Source of the DNA: Kribbella sindirgiensis
GTDB taxonomy: Bacteria; Actinomycetota; Actinomycetes; Propionibacteriales; Kribbellaceae
Length of the DNA stretch: 64,000 bases
Assembly: GCF_004331435.1 (NCBI RefSeq)
Contig: NZ_SJKA01000014.1
Location: 1-64,000 of the forward strand
Direction: 5' to 3'
A program made the position numbers and the translations under genes. Under the pieces are notes generated by a model. That model ran no database searches and was not told the origin of the DNA. It saw only the letters and a list, made by a program, of their open reading frames with translations. Shown here one piece after another: positions 24,202-32,326 of this stretch (the stretch's first letter is position 1; each line of letters begins with the position of its first letter).

Positions 24202-25028
24202 CACGGCGGCGTGTGGTGACCGCGATGACGCACGTGGCCTTGCTGGTGAGTGGGCTCGCGTGGCTGTATCCGTTGTTCTGGGCACTCGGGAGCTCGCTGA
24301 AGAGCGACGACGACTTCTTCACCGACGGGCTGAACCCGATGCCGTCGCACTTCCTCTGGGCGAACTACCTGAACGCCTGGCGCGAGGCCTCGTTCAGCCG
24401 ATACTTCATGAACACTATTCTGATCACCCTAGGCACGGTAGTGATCACTTTAGTAGTCACTTCCTGCGCGGGATACGTACTTGCCCGTACACGGTTCCCA
24501 GGGCGCGGTTTCTGTCTCGGGCTGGTGTCCGCGACGCTGTTCCTGCCGCACGGGTACACCATCATCCCGGTGTTCGACCTGATGCAGCGGCTGCATCTGC
24601 TGAACAGCCTGTGGTCGGTGGTCATCGTCCAGGCGTCCGGGGGAGTGGTCTTCGGAACGTTCCTGTTCATGGGGTACTTCATGGCCGTCGACCGGGAACT
24701 CGAGGACGCCGCCCAGGTCGACGGCGCGAACTTCCACCAGACGTTCGCGCGGATCATGCTGCCGCTGTCCGGCCCGATGCTGGCCACGGTCGGCCTGTTC
24801 ACCGCGATCACCGCGTGGAACAGCTTCTTCATCCCGCTGGTGTTCACGCTCGGCCGTCCCGAGCTGCGCACGCTGGCGATCGGCATGTACGCGTTCATCG
24901 GCGAGAACTCGACCGAGTGGACGCTCCTCTGCGCGGGCACCGTCATCACGCTCGCGCCGATCATCTTGCTCTTCGTGCTGCTGCAGCGCTTCTTCGTCAA
25001 CGGCCTGGCCGGCGCGGTCAAGCAATAG
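24198..25028 (+). CDS. Sugar ABC transporter permease, MalG-like
   Basis: 276 residues, six predicted membrane segments, EAA loop at LEDAAQVDGANFHQTFARIM. It pairs with the MalF-like permease. A stretch at about 24410-24490 is unusually rich in rare codons and A/T (CTA, GTA, ACT), including one TTA leucine codon at 24450-24452, very rare in such genomes. An identical 15-base word from this stretch recurs in the hairpin at the end of the operon. Next gene begins nine bases downstream. Confidence 0.91.
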   Translation: MTRRRVVTAMTHVALLVSGLAWLYPLFWALGSSLKSDDDFFTDGLNPMPSHFLWANYLNAWREASFSRYFMNTILITLGTVVITLVVTSCAGYVLARTRFPGRGFCLGLVSATLFLPHGYTIIPVFDLMQRLHLLNSLWSVVIVQASGGVVFGTFLFMGYFMAVDRELEDAAQVDGANFHQTFARIMLPLSGPMLATVGLFTAITAWNSFFIPLVFTLGRPELRTLAIGMYAFIGENSTEWTLLCAGTVITLAPIILLFVLLQRFFVNGLAGAVKQ

Positions 25029-25037
25029 GAGGACTCC

Positions 25038-26252
25038 ATGCGCACTGCGATCGTGGGCACCGGCCACCGGGCCCAGCTGTTCACCGAAGGGCTGGCCAAA
25101 CGGGACGCGTATGAGGTGGTCGCGTTGTGCGACCCGAACTCGGTGCGGATGGCGTTCCACAACCGCATGCTGCTCGCGGCGGGGCGCCGTACGGCGCACC
25201 TCTGGCCCCCGGCGCGGTACGACGAGATGTTGCGGGTGGAGCGGATCGAGCTCGTGGTGGTGACGAGCGTCGACGCGACCCACGACCGGTACATCGAGGC
25301 CGCGCTGCGGGCGGGCGTACGGGTGATCTGCGAGAAGCCGATGACGACGGACGCGGTGAAGGCGCAGAGCATCCTGGACACGGTTCGGGAGACGGGCGGG
25401 TCGTTGTCGGTGGCGTACAACTACCGGTTCAATCCGGTGCATCGGCGGGTGCGCCAACTGCTCGCCGAGGGCGCGATCGGCCGGGTGCATTCGGTGCACT
25501 TCGAGTGGATGCTCGACGTCTCGCACGGCGCGGACTACTTCCGGCGCTGGCATCGCGACAAGTCGAACTCAGGCGGGCTGATGGTGCACAAGGCCAGTCA
25601 CCACTTCGATCTCGTGAACTGGTGGCTCGGCGCCGAACCGCAAACGGTGTACGCCCGCGGACAGTTGGCGTTCTACGGACCCGGGCACGAGCACGGGTAC
25701 GCGCGGGACTACGTCCGGGCGCACGGATCCAGCGACGCGGCCGACGATCCATTCGCGCTGCAGCTCGCCGACAACGCGACGATGCGCGACCTCTACCTGG
25801 ACGCGGAGGGGGAGGACGGGTATTACCGGGATCGCAACGTGTTCGCGCCAGGTGTGTCGATCGAGGACGACATGGCGGTGCTCGTCTCGTACGACACGGG
25901 CGCCACGATGACCTACCACCTCACGGCGTACTCACCGGCCGAGGGCTACCGCGTGATGTTCAACGGATCGGGGGGCCGACTGGAGCTGAATGTAGAAGAG
26001 TCGACATTTACCAGCATCACGGTGCGGCCGTTGTGGTCGGAGCCGATCGATCACACCGTCGAGCACGACCACGAGGGCCACGGCGGCGCGGACCCGCGCG
26101 TCCTCGCAGCGCTCTTGGATGGAGAGGAGACCGAAGGCGCTGAAGTTGCCGATGCGCGTCAGGCAGCGCTCGCCTTGGTCACCGGCCTGGCCGCCAACCG
26201 CTCCTTCGAGACAGGCCTGCCCGTCCGAACGGCCGACATCCTGAAGCTGTGA
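25038..26252 (+). CDS. Gfo/Idh/MocA family NAD(P)-dependent oxidoreductase
   Basis: 404 residues. The N-terminal Rossmann fold begins MRTAIVGTGHRAQLF, and the family motif EKP occurs in VICEKPMTTDAV. The C-terminal alpha/beta domain has GGLMVHKASHHFDLVNWWLG, where Lys and His residues usually line the sugar site. Members oxidise, reduce or hydrolyse sugars and inositols via NAD(H). As the last gene of the xylanase/ABC operon it probably acts on an imported sugar. AGGAGG precedes the ATG. Its stop codon lies inside a hairpin shared with the convergent peptidase gene. Confidence 0.9.
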   Translation: MRTAIVGTGHRAQLFTEGLAKRDAYEVVALCDPNSVRMAFHNRMLLAAGRRTAHLWPPARYDEMLRVERIELVVVTSVDATHDRYIEAALRAGVRVICEKPMTTDAVKAQSILDTVRETGGSLSVAYNYRFNPVHRRVRQLLAEGAIGRVHSVHFEWMLDVSHGADYFRRWHRDKSNSGGLMVHKASHHFDLVNWWLGAEPQTVYARGQLAFYGPGHEHGYARDYVRAHGSSDAADDPFALQLADNATMRDLYLDAEGEDGYYRDRNVFAPGVSIEDDMAVLVSYDTGATMTYHLTAYSPAEGYRVMFNGSGGRLELNVEESTFTSITVRPLWSEPIDHTVEHDHEGHGGADPRVLAALLDGEETEGAEVADARQAALALVTGLAANRSFETGLPVRTADILKL

Positions 26253-26288
26253 TCAGAAGAGTGATCACATGACCACTATTCTGATCAC
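26249..26288. terminator. Bidirectional hairpin between convergent genes
   Basis: GTGATCAGAAGAGTG (26249-26263) pairs with CACTATTCTGATCAC (26274-26288) except for one mismatch, leaving a 10-base loop. The hairpin covers the stop of the oxidoreductase gene and the last bases of the convergent peptidase-like gene, so it likely ends both transcripts. Confidence 0.75.
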
Positions 26289-27607
26289 GAGAGGGCGGAT
26301 CGCAGGATCGCGTGGGCTCCGGCGACGATGGCGTTGCGGTTCGCCTCGTAGGTCGGGTCGGTGATCGCGGTCTTGTTGGTCAGGTCGAAGGACAGCACCG
26401 GGACGTGCAGGTGGCCGGCCGGCATCGAGGGGTCGAGCAGGTCGCGTTGCAGAGTGTTGCGGTAGGCAACTTCATTGGAGAGGTAGCCGCCACCCGCACC
26501 TTCGGACGCGATCGAACCGGCAGTGGGACCGTCCGGCCGGCGCACCGGTGTGGTCTCGCCGGCGGGGATCTCTAGGACGGAGGTGTTGACGCGGGTACGA
26601 AACGGCGGGACCTCGGTCTGCGCCATCCGTGCGAGGGGCAGGCTCGAGGTCAGCCATTCGGGGCCGGCCGGCATGCTGGGGGAGACGACCGGGGCGCTGA
26701 TCGTCCCGCCGCCCCAGAGGTTGTTGTTGTCGCCGATCGAGCTGACCGACCGCCGGCGCCCGTTGAAGACCTCGAGATCGAAGATCCCCACCCGACCCTG
26801 GCTCGCCGTCATGACCAGGTCGGCGTGCTGCGGCCCGGGGCGGTAATGCGGTGCGAGTGCGTCCTCGACCATGCTCTCGTCGAAGTCGGTGTACCGGACC
26901 GGGAACATCACCGTCTGGATCTCGTACGTCGTACCGTTCACCCGCCAGCGCTGACCGTCGAGTGTCAGCGCGTTGGCGCCGGAGGGATTGCCGATCCGGA
27001 TGTCCGCGTCGAGCGTGAACGGGTCGAAACCGGTGACGAGGATCTTGCGGACGCCCGGCGCGAAGCGGGTGCTGGTGATACCGCGGGAGGCGTACTCGAA
27101 CGAGCGGATCAGGTTGGCGCGTTCCGTCGTACCGAGGCCGAAGGCTGGTTGCCATTGCCGAAGTGCGAGGGCCATCGAGATGCGTGCCCAGTACAGTCCG
27201 CGGTCGTCGGTTGCCGGGAGGGCGTCGGCGCCTGTCGGGGTGCGTTGCGCGCGTTGGGTCGCCGTACGCCAGAGGGCCTCGCCGTGGGTGCGTACGAGGG
27301 TGGCCGCGGCTTGGCGGCTGGGGACGCGGCACAGGAGCTGCGTGAACAGGTCGACCTGACGGTCGAAGCCTGAGCGGCGCAGGATCTCGGCGGGCACCGA
27401 CGGGCCGCCGTTGATGCCCCGGCCGAGTCGCTGCTCCTCGACGGTGCCGACGATCGAGTGGTCCAGGCAGCCGGTGACCGGCCCGCCGCGGAAGGCGGGA
27501 GCGGTGTCCGGGAGCGCCTGGGCGATCGGTGCGCTGGAGAGTACGGCGGTCAGCGCGAGGGCGCCGGCGACCAGGGAACGGTGGAATGAGCTGGGGCGGA
27601 GTCTCAT
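26285..27607 (-). CDS. Secreted pyroglutamyl-peptidase (C15)-like protein with Ser at the catalytic Cys
   Basis: 440 residues. Signal peptide about 1-31 (ending SSAPIAQA), then an N-terminal region of about 150 residues with no recognised family. The C-terminal C15-like domain starts at ILVTGFDPF (189-197). Its GRVGIFDLE (Glu279), GGYLSNEVAYR (Ser377) and GHLHVPVLS (His401) align with the Glu/Cys/His triad regions of pyroglutamyl peptidase I, but the Cys position is Ser (codon TCC). Intracellular enzymes are about 215 residues, so this one is exported and extended. It may be a serine version or a binding protein. Confidence 0.7.
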   Translation of the reverse strand: MRLRPSSFHRSLVAGALALTAVLSSAPIAQALPDTAPAFRGGPVTGCLDHSIVGTVEEQRLGRGINGGPSVPAEILRRSGFDRQVDLFTQLLCRVPSRQAAATLVRTHGEALWRTATQRAQRTPTGADALPATDDRGLYWARISMALALRQWQPAFGLGTTERANLIRSFEYASRGITSTRFAPGVRKILVTGFDPFTLDADIRIGNPSGANALTLDGQRWRVNGTTYEIQTVMFPVRYTDFDESMVEDALAPHYRPGPQHADLVMTASQGRVGIFDLEVFNGRRRSVSSIGDNNNLWGGGTISAPVVSPSMPAGPEWLTSSLPLARMAQTEVPPFRTRVNTSVLEIPAGETTPVRRPDGPTAGSIASEGAGGGYLSNEVAYRNTLQRDLLDPSMPAGHLHVPVLSFDLTNKTAITDPTYEANRNAIVAGAHAILRSALS

Positions 27608-27738
27608 AAGGGGTGTCTATCAGATTTCGGGGCGGGATCCGAGAGATCCTCAGTGTTCGTGGGTACTGCAGACTGTATGCAATCTGCTACGGTCGATGAG
27701 ACGGCACCGCCCCGCCGTCCGCCCTGAGGAGACCGCTC

Positions 27739-28446
27739 ATGAACACCCCGTCCCGCCGCCGCATCCTCACCACCGCACTGGCTTTCGGACTGGTCGGATG
27801 TGGACGTCAACAGTCTGACGAATCGATCGTGGGAACTGTCCCGCCGACCGGGAGTTCAGTTGCTGATGGCAAGCAGGCGCTCGAGCGGCTGCGGTTGGGG
27901 AACGCGCGGTTCGTGGCCGCGCAGGAGCAGGATCTCGACGAGGGCATCGCCCGGCGGATCGCGGTCAGCAAGGGACAGCACCCGTTCGCGACGATCCTCG
28001 GCTGCGTCGACTCACGCGTACCCATCGAGCTCGTCTTCGACCAAGGCCTCGGCGACCTGGTCGTCGTCCGGAGCGCCGGCGGAGCACTCGACCAGTCCGT
28101 GATCGGCAGCCTGGAATTCGGAGTCGCCGAACTCCACACCCCGCTCCTGCTCGTCCTAGGCCACCAACGCTGCGGCGCCCTGGACGCCACCATCAAGGCT
28201 CTCGACAGGCCCACCGCCCACCCGGGCAAGCTCGGCTACCTCGTGGACACCCTCGCCCCGGCCGTCCGCCAGATCTCCGGCAAGCCCGGCGACCGCCTCA
28301 CCAACGCCGTCCACGTGAACGTCACCCACGTCCTGGCCGAACTCCGCCGATCACCCGTCATCGCGCCACTAGAACAATCAGGCAAACTCCAACTAGCCGG
28401 CGCCTACTACGAACTGGACACCGGCAAGGTCACCCTCGAAACCTGA
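27739..28446 (+). CDS. Lipid-anchored beta-carbonic anhydrase
   Basis: 235 residues. The N-terminus has SRRRIL, a hydrophobic stretch and lipobox LVGC (Cys21), so the protein is probably exported and anchored. The beta-class zinc ligands are present: Cys89 in GCVDSRV (with the Asp91/Arg93 dyad), His142 and Cys145 in GHQRCGA. It interconverts CO2 and bicarbonate, here outside the membrane. It is convergent with a cytoplasmic relative at 28469. The 131-base divergent gap upstream holds a short GCAGA/TCTGC inverted repeat and GAGGAG before the ATG. Confidence 0.9.
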   Translation: MNTPSRRRILTTALAFGLVGCGRQQSDESIVGTVPPTGSSVADGKQALERLRLGNARFVAAQEQDLDEGIARRIAVSKGQHPFATILGCVDSRVPIELVFDQGLGDLVVVRSAGGALDQSVIGSLEFGVAELHTPLLLVLGHQRCGALDATIKALDRPTAHPGKLGYLVDTLAPAVRQISGKPGDRLTNAVHVNVTHVLAELRRSPVIAPLEQSGKLQLAGAYYELDTGKVTLET

Positions 28447-28468
28447 CCAGCCGCTCCGGGACAAGCGG

Positions 28469-28966
28469 TCAGTCGACCTGGGTCAGAAGGCCGCTGTCGA
28501 CGTCGTACATGAAGCCGCCGACCAGGATGTCGTCGCCGATCAGCGGGTGTTCGCGGACCGCGGCGACGTCGCGGCGGAGGGCTTCGAGCTGGTCGGGGAT
28601 GACGTTGATGGGCAGGTAACCGGCCGGTTTCCCGGCGGCCAGCTCGACCTTCGCGCGGAGTTCGTCCTCGGACATCGCGGCCATCGCGCAGCGGGTGTGC
28701 GGGATGATCATGATCCGCCGGACGCCGAGCAGCTGGACGCCCAGGACCAGGCCGGTCATCGTGATCTCGGTGACCCGCCCGCCGGCCGAACGCAGCACCT
28801 TCGCGTCACCGGGCTTGAGCCCGAGCATCTCCAGCGGCGGAATCCGCGAGTCCATACAGGTGACCAGGCCGATCCCGGCATGGGCGATCCCGTCGAAGCC
28901 GCCGTAGTGGAAGTCGGCGGCGTACTCCGCGTTGGCGGCGAGCAGATCGTCGAAACCTTCGCTCAT
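28469..28966 (-). CDS. Beta-class carbonic anhydrase-like protein (Rv1284 type)
   Basis: 165 residues, shorter than usual (about 200), with VTCMDSRIPP (zinc Cys, Asp/Arg dyad) and IPHTRCAMA (zinc His and Cys). No signal peptide is seen, so cytoplasmic. This compact form matches the mycobacterial Rv1284-like subgroup. The ATG at 28966 follows AGGAGC and overlaps the upstream sucrase/ferredoxin-like gene by four bases (ATGA), indicating one operon. It supplies or removes bicarbonate inside the cell. Confidence 0.88.
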   Translation of the reverse strand: MSEGFDDLLAANAEYAADFHYGGFDGIAHAGIGLVTCMDSRIPPLEMLGLKPGDAKVLRSAGGRVTEITMTGLVLGVQLLGVRRIMIIPHTRCAMAAMSEDELRAKVELAAGKPAGYLPINVIPDQLEALRRDVAAVREHPLIGDDILVGGFMYDVDSGLLTQVD

Positions 28967-29892
28967 CGCGCTGCTCCTAGGACTGGGGTTCCGGCGTGCA
29001 GAATCGACATGGCGAACGGTTCCTTTCCGCAGGAGTCCGGACGGGGTGGATCGGCCGGTGCGCTGGTGACCGGCACGATCCATGACCGCCCGTCGACATG
29101 CTGGACGGTGACAGTGTCGGCGCCTTCGCCGACGACCAGCAATGAATCCAGTGAGAGATCGCCGATCAGCTCGCGTACGGCGACCTCGGCGACCTGACCG
29201 CGCTTGGTCCAGGTGGAGCGGCCGCGCAGTCCGGTCAGTACTGTCTCGCCACGGTCGGCCGCGGCCAGTACCTCGACTGCTGTGTCGACCGTGAGATGCC
29301 CGTGCATGGTGCCGGCCGGCAGGTACGTCGCGGTCGGCGCGAACCGGTGCCCGCCGAGGTGATTGGCCTCCCACACCCGACCCGGCACGCGCTCGGCGAG
29401 CCCAGCCACCAGCGGCCGTCCGAGTACGGCGCAGCACTCGTCGCGCTTGCCGTTGGTACAGACCAGCACGATCGGTTCGTCGAGCGGCGTCAGAATGGGC
29501 AACGATGCGAGAGCCCCCGCGCGATCGCCACGGGCGACCGCGCCGAGGTCGAGGTCGTTGAGCTCCGACGGATCCGCGACCCGCCCGCCGAGCAGCCACG
29601 AATTGCCCGGCCGTGTGGAGGCGACGAAGACCTGGTGTGACCGCTCGACCGAGTCCGCGTGCCGGCCAGGGGAGCGGATCAGGCCGAACCGTACGTCGAC
29701 CTTCTTGCACTCGTCGTCGAAGGCGCCACCGAATCCCGGGTCGAGGTGACTCTGCGTCGGCGCCTTCGCACCCCACGGACCGGGCTGCTCGACGACGACC
29801 CATCCGCTCGCCACCACCGCCGTACCGGGCAACGGCTCCTGCAGCACCCGACAGAACGTCGAGCACAGGCCGGCGGCAGGAGCAGGGGTCAC
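28963..29892 (-). CDS. Sucrase/ferredoxin-like (thioredoxin-fold) family protein
   Basis: 309 residues with the family landmarks VCTNGKRDECCAVLGRPL and WEANHLGGHRFAPT (His-rich HxGGHRFA). Cysteines of the first motif together with an N-terminal CSTFC may bind an iron-sulfur cluster, as in thioredoxin-like ferredoxins. The family was named from a yeast/plant sucrase-linked open frame, but no sucrase activity should be assumed. It is the first gene of a two-gene operon with the small carbonic anhydrase. Physiological role unknown. Confidence 0.82.
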   Translation of the reverse strand: MTPAPAAGLCSTFCRVLQEPLPGTAVVASGWVVVEQPGPWGAKAPTQSHLDPGFGGAFDDECKKVDVRFGLIRSPGRHADSVERSHQVFVASTRPGNSWLLGGRVADPSELNDLDLGAVARGDRAGALASLPILTPLDEPIVLVCTNGKRDECCAVLGRPLVAGLAERVPGRVWEANHLGGHRFAPTATYLPAGTMHGHLTVDTAVEVLAAADRGETVLTGLRGRSTWTKRGQVAEVAVRELIGDLSLDSLLVVGEGADTVTVQHVDGRSWIVPVTSAPADPPRPDSCGKEPFAMSILHAGTPVLGAAR

Positions 29893-29927
29893 ACCAGAAC
29901 GGTACGCGACCTGAGACGGCTGTCCCT

Positions 29928-29943
29928 CATGATGATCATCATG
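29928..29943. promoter_or_regulatory. 16-base perfect palindrome
   Basis: CATGATGATCATCATG at 29928-29943 is a perfect palindrome in the 57-base gap between the stop of the MFS exporter gene (29950) and the start of the sucrase/ferredoxin-like gene (29892). At 36-51 bases upstream of that start it could be an operator near its promoter. Confidence 0.45.
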
Positions 29944-29949
29944 TGTGCG

Positions 29950-31620
29950 CTAGCTGTGAAGTGGGCCACGCCGCCCGAGCAGCAGGACACCGAGGATCGC
30001 CGCGAGAAAGGCGCACACGGCGGCCCCGGCGAAGATTGCGTGAACTTGTGAAACGGCGGCGTCCCGGAGCGCGTCGACGTACGGGCGGCAGTCGGCGGGG
30101 GACGTCGGACAGAGCTCGTTGGGCGATTTGATGCCGTCGGCAATCGCGTAGTACCGGCGGAGGCCGATCGCGGTCAGCGCGGAGACACCGACGAGCATGC
30201 CGACCATCCGCGCGACGACGACGAGCGCGCTGACCAGGCCGTGGCTGTCCGACGGCGTCGCACCGAGCATCGCCGTGTTCAGCGGTGACAGCGCCAGCCC
30301 GAATCCGAAGCCGCAGACGAGCAGTACGACGGTCGCGGGCCAGTGATCCAGCGCCGTACGGCTCCAGAACGCCATCAGGACGAACATCGCCCCGGACAAT
30401 CCGAGCCCGGCACCCGTGATCAGCCCGAGCCCGTGGCGCCGCGTCAGCCAGCCGCCGACGACCGCGCCGACCGGCAGGGCGATCAGGAACCGCAGCAGCA
30501 CCAGCGCGGCCGCGAGCTGCCCACCGCCCTGTGTCGTGCGAGCAAACACCGGTATGTCGACCAGCGCCGCGATCAGCGCGCAGCCGATCAGAAAACTGAC
30601 CACCAGCGAACCCCAGGCCGGGCGTCCACCCAGCAGGCCGCGAGGCACGATCGCGGCCGGCGTACGCCGCTGCCAGAGAGCGAAGGCGACGGCGAACACA
30701 GCTGCCGCGACGAGCAGCCACGGTCCGGCAGGCGACATCAGTTCGCGCTCAGGATCTGCCGTCGCGAAGGCGAGCACGACGCCGGCCAGCGCGAGTGCGA
30801 GCAGCAGCGCGCCGACGAGGTCGACTCGCTGGAGCACCCCAGCCAGGTGCCCGCGAGTCCGCGCCAGTACGAGCCCGAGCCAGGCAAGCGCCAGTACCAG
30901 CGTGGCCACGCCGATCGGCGTGAGCAGCCGGGATGTCCCGGTGAAGGGCACGAAAGGCAGACCGAGCGTCACGCCGGACGCGAGTCGATCCGGAGCTGTG
31001 AGCGTGAGGCCTAACGCAATACATGCCAGCAACCCGACGGCGCCCGAGATGCGTGGTCGCGAGCGGCCGCGGAGCAGCAGCGCGAGGATGACAGCGACGA
31101 CCAGGTTGAGCCAGAAGATGTACCGCCAGTCAGCCACCGCGAGCACGGCGGCACCCAGCAGTGGGCCCAGTACAGAGCCGAGCTCCTGCACTGCCCCGAC
31201 CACGCCCAAGGGCATCCCGCGCCGCTCGGCCGGCCACAGGTCGGCCACCAGCGCCAGCGTCGCCGGAACCAGTCCGCCACCGCCGACGCCCTGCAGAAAC
31301 CGACCGGTTACCACCAGTGGCAGGTCGTAGGCGCCGGCCGTGATCAGCGACCCGACCGCGAACAGCAGCAGCGCCCCGACGAGCACCGGCGTACGCCCCG
31401 CGACATCCGCGATCCGCCCGATCAGCGGCAGGACCGCGATGTACCCGAGCAGGAACCCGGAGATGATCGGCGCCGCCCGCTGCAGCTCGTCCGCGGACAG
31501 CCCGACCCCGGCCATCATGTCCGGTAACGCGAGTACGACGACGTACGTGTCGGCCGCCGCGAACGCGACAGCGATCGAGGCCAGCGTGAGGCGGGTCCTC
31601 GGATTGCTCATCGAGCTCAC
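29950..31620 (-). CDS. 14-TM MFS exporter, P55 (Rv1410c)-like
   Basis: 556 residues with about 14 hydrophobic segments, DHA2-type. The loop motif GRIADVAGRTPVLVGALLL lies after TM2, and GRFLQGVGGGGLVPATLAL is the drug/H+ antiporter motif of TM4-TM5. It starts inside the end of the lprG-like gene (four-base overlap, ATGA). In mycobacteria the same pair, LprG and P55, moves triacylglycerides/lipoglycans to the outer layers. The pairing here suggests a lipid or lipoglycan exporter more than a drug pump, though drug efflux is possible. Confidence 0.87.
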   Translation of the reverse strand: MSSMSNPRTRLTLASIAVAFAAADTYVVVLALPDMMAGVGLSADELQRAAPIISGFLLGYIAVLPLIGRIADVAGRTPVLVGALLLFAVGSLITAGAYDLPLVVTGRFLQGVGGGGLVPATLALVADLWPAERRGMPLGVVGAVQELGSVLGPLLGAAVLAVADWRYIFWLNLVVAVILALLLRGRSRPRISGAVGLLACIALGLTLTAPDRLASGVTLGLPFVPFTGTSRLLTPIGVATLVLALAWLGLVLARTRGHLAGVLQRVDLVGALLLALALAGVVLAFATADPERELMSPAGPWLLVAAAVFAVAFALWQRRTPAAIVPRGLLGGRPAWGSLVVSFLIGCALIAALVDIPVFARTTQGGGQLAAALVLLRFLIALPVGAVVGGWLTRRHGLGLITGAGLGLSGAMFVLMAFWSRTALDHWPATVVLLVCGFGFGLALSPLNTAMLGATPSDSHGLVSALVVVARMVGMLVGVSALTAIGLRRYYAIADGIKSPNELCPTSPADCRPYVDALRDAAVSQVHAIFAGAAVCAFLAAILGVLLLGRRGPLHS

Positions 31621-32321
31621 GGCTTCGTGATCTCGATCTTTTCGCCGTATCTGTCCAGGGTCACGTCGTAGCTGCTGGTGGCGCCGGTGTAGAACGGGCC
31701 GGTGATGGTCGCCGAGACCAGCTGTTTGCTGTCCTTGTGGATCTTGAAGGTGCTCGGGAAGGTCTGGTCGGCCGGGGCCTTCGGGAAGATGCCCTGGAGG
31801 GACTTGCCTTCGACGGAGCCGGTGACCTCGGTGAGGACCTTGGAGCCCTCGCGGGTCTCGCCCTTCACCTTGGCGTCCTTGAGCGTCGGCAGGACCGCGG
31901 TCAGGCCCTTCGCCGGATCGAGCAGGATCGCCGGGTCGGGCGCGCCGAGCCCGGCCAGCTGCGCCGGTGTGAGCTCGATGTAGCTGGGGGAGAACGACAC
32001 CTTGGCGTAGACCTTGCTCCCGACCGCCACCACGTCGGCGTCGATCGGCGACCCGGACGACCGCACGGTCAGCTTGCCCTTGAACGCGGGCGCGTGCGTC
32101 GCGACGCCGTCACCGCTGGCGAGCGTCTGCGCGTTGTCCGGCAGATCGCGCCCGGTCAGCACGATGTGCACGCTGGCGGCCTCGTCGATGGTCTTCTTGA
32201 CATCGGTCAGCAGCGCGACCGCGTCGCCACCGGACCCGCCTCCGCCGCCGGACTCCTTCTTGTCGCTGCAGCCCGCCACCGCCAGTACCACGACCGCGCA
32301 CAGCGCGAGCACTCTCTTCAC
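31617..32321 (-). CDS. LppX/LprAFG-family lipoprotein (LprG-like)
   Basis: 234 residues with lipobox VAGC (Cys18), a Gly/Ser-rich linker, then the LppX_LprAFG fold (VHIVLTGRDLPD, KGKLTVRSSGSPIDADVVAVG, KVYAKVSFSPSYIEL). Family members have a hydrophobic cavity holding acyl chains of lipoglycans or triacylglycerides. It sits between parC (5 bases upstream) and the P55-like exporter (4-base overlap), an arrangement that makes it the carrier partner of that exporter. Attachment is on the outer face of the membrane. Confidence 0.88.
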   Translation of the reverse strand: MKRVLALCAVVVLAVAGCSDKKESGGGGGSGGDAVALLTDVKKTIDEAASVHIVLTGRDLPDNAQTLASGDGVATHAPAFKGKLTVRSSGSPIDADVVAVGSKVYAKVSFSPSYIELTPAQLAGLGAPDPAILLDPAKGLTAVLPTLKDAKVKGETREGSKVLTEVTGSVEGKSLQGIFPKAPADQTFPSTFKIHKDSKQLVSATITGPFYTGATSSYDVTLDRYGEKIEITKP

Positions 32322-32326
32322 AGAAG

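Noticed and set aside
28963..29892. Sucrose-cleaving enzyme
   Set aside because: The name sucrase is historical; the motifs are thioredoxin-like/ferredoxin-like and no glycosidase fold is visible.
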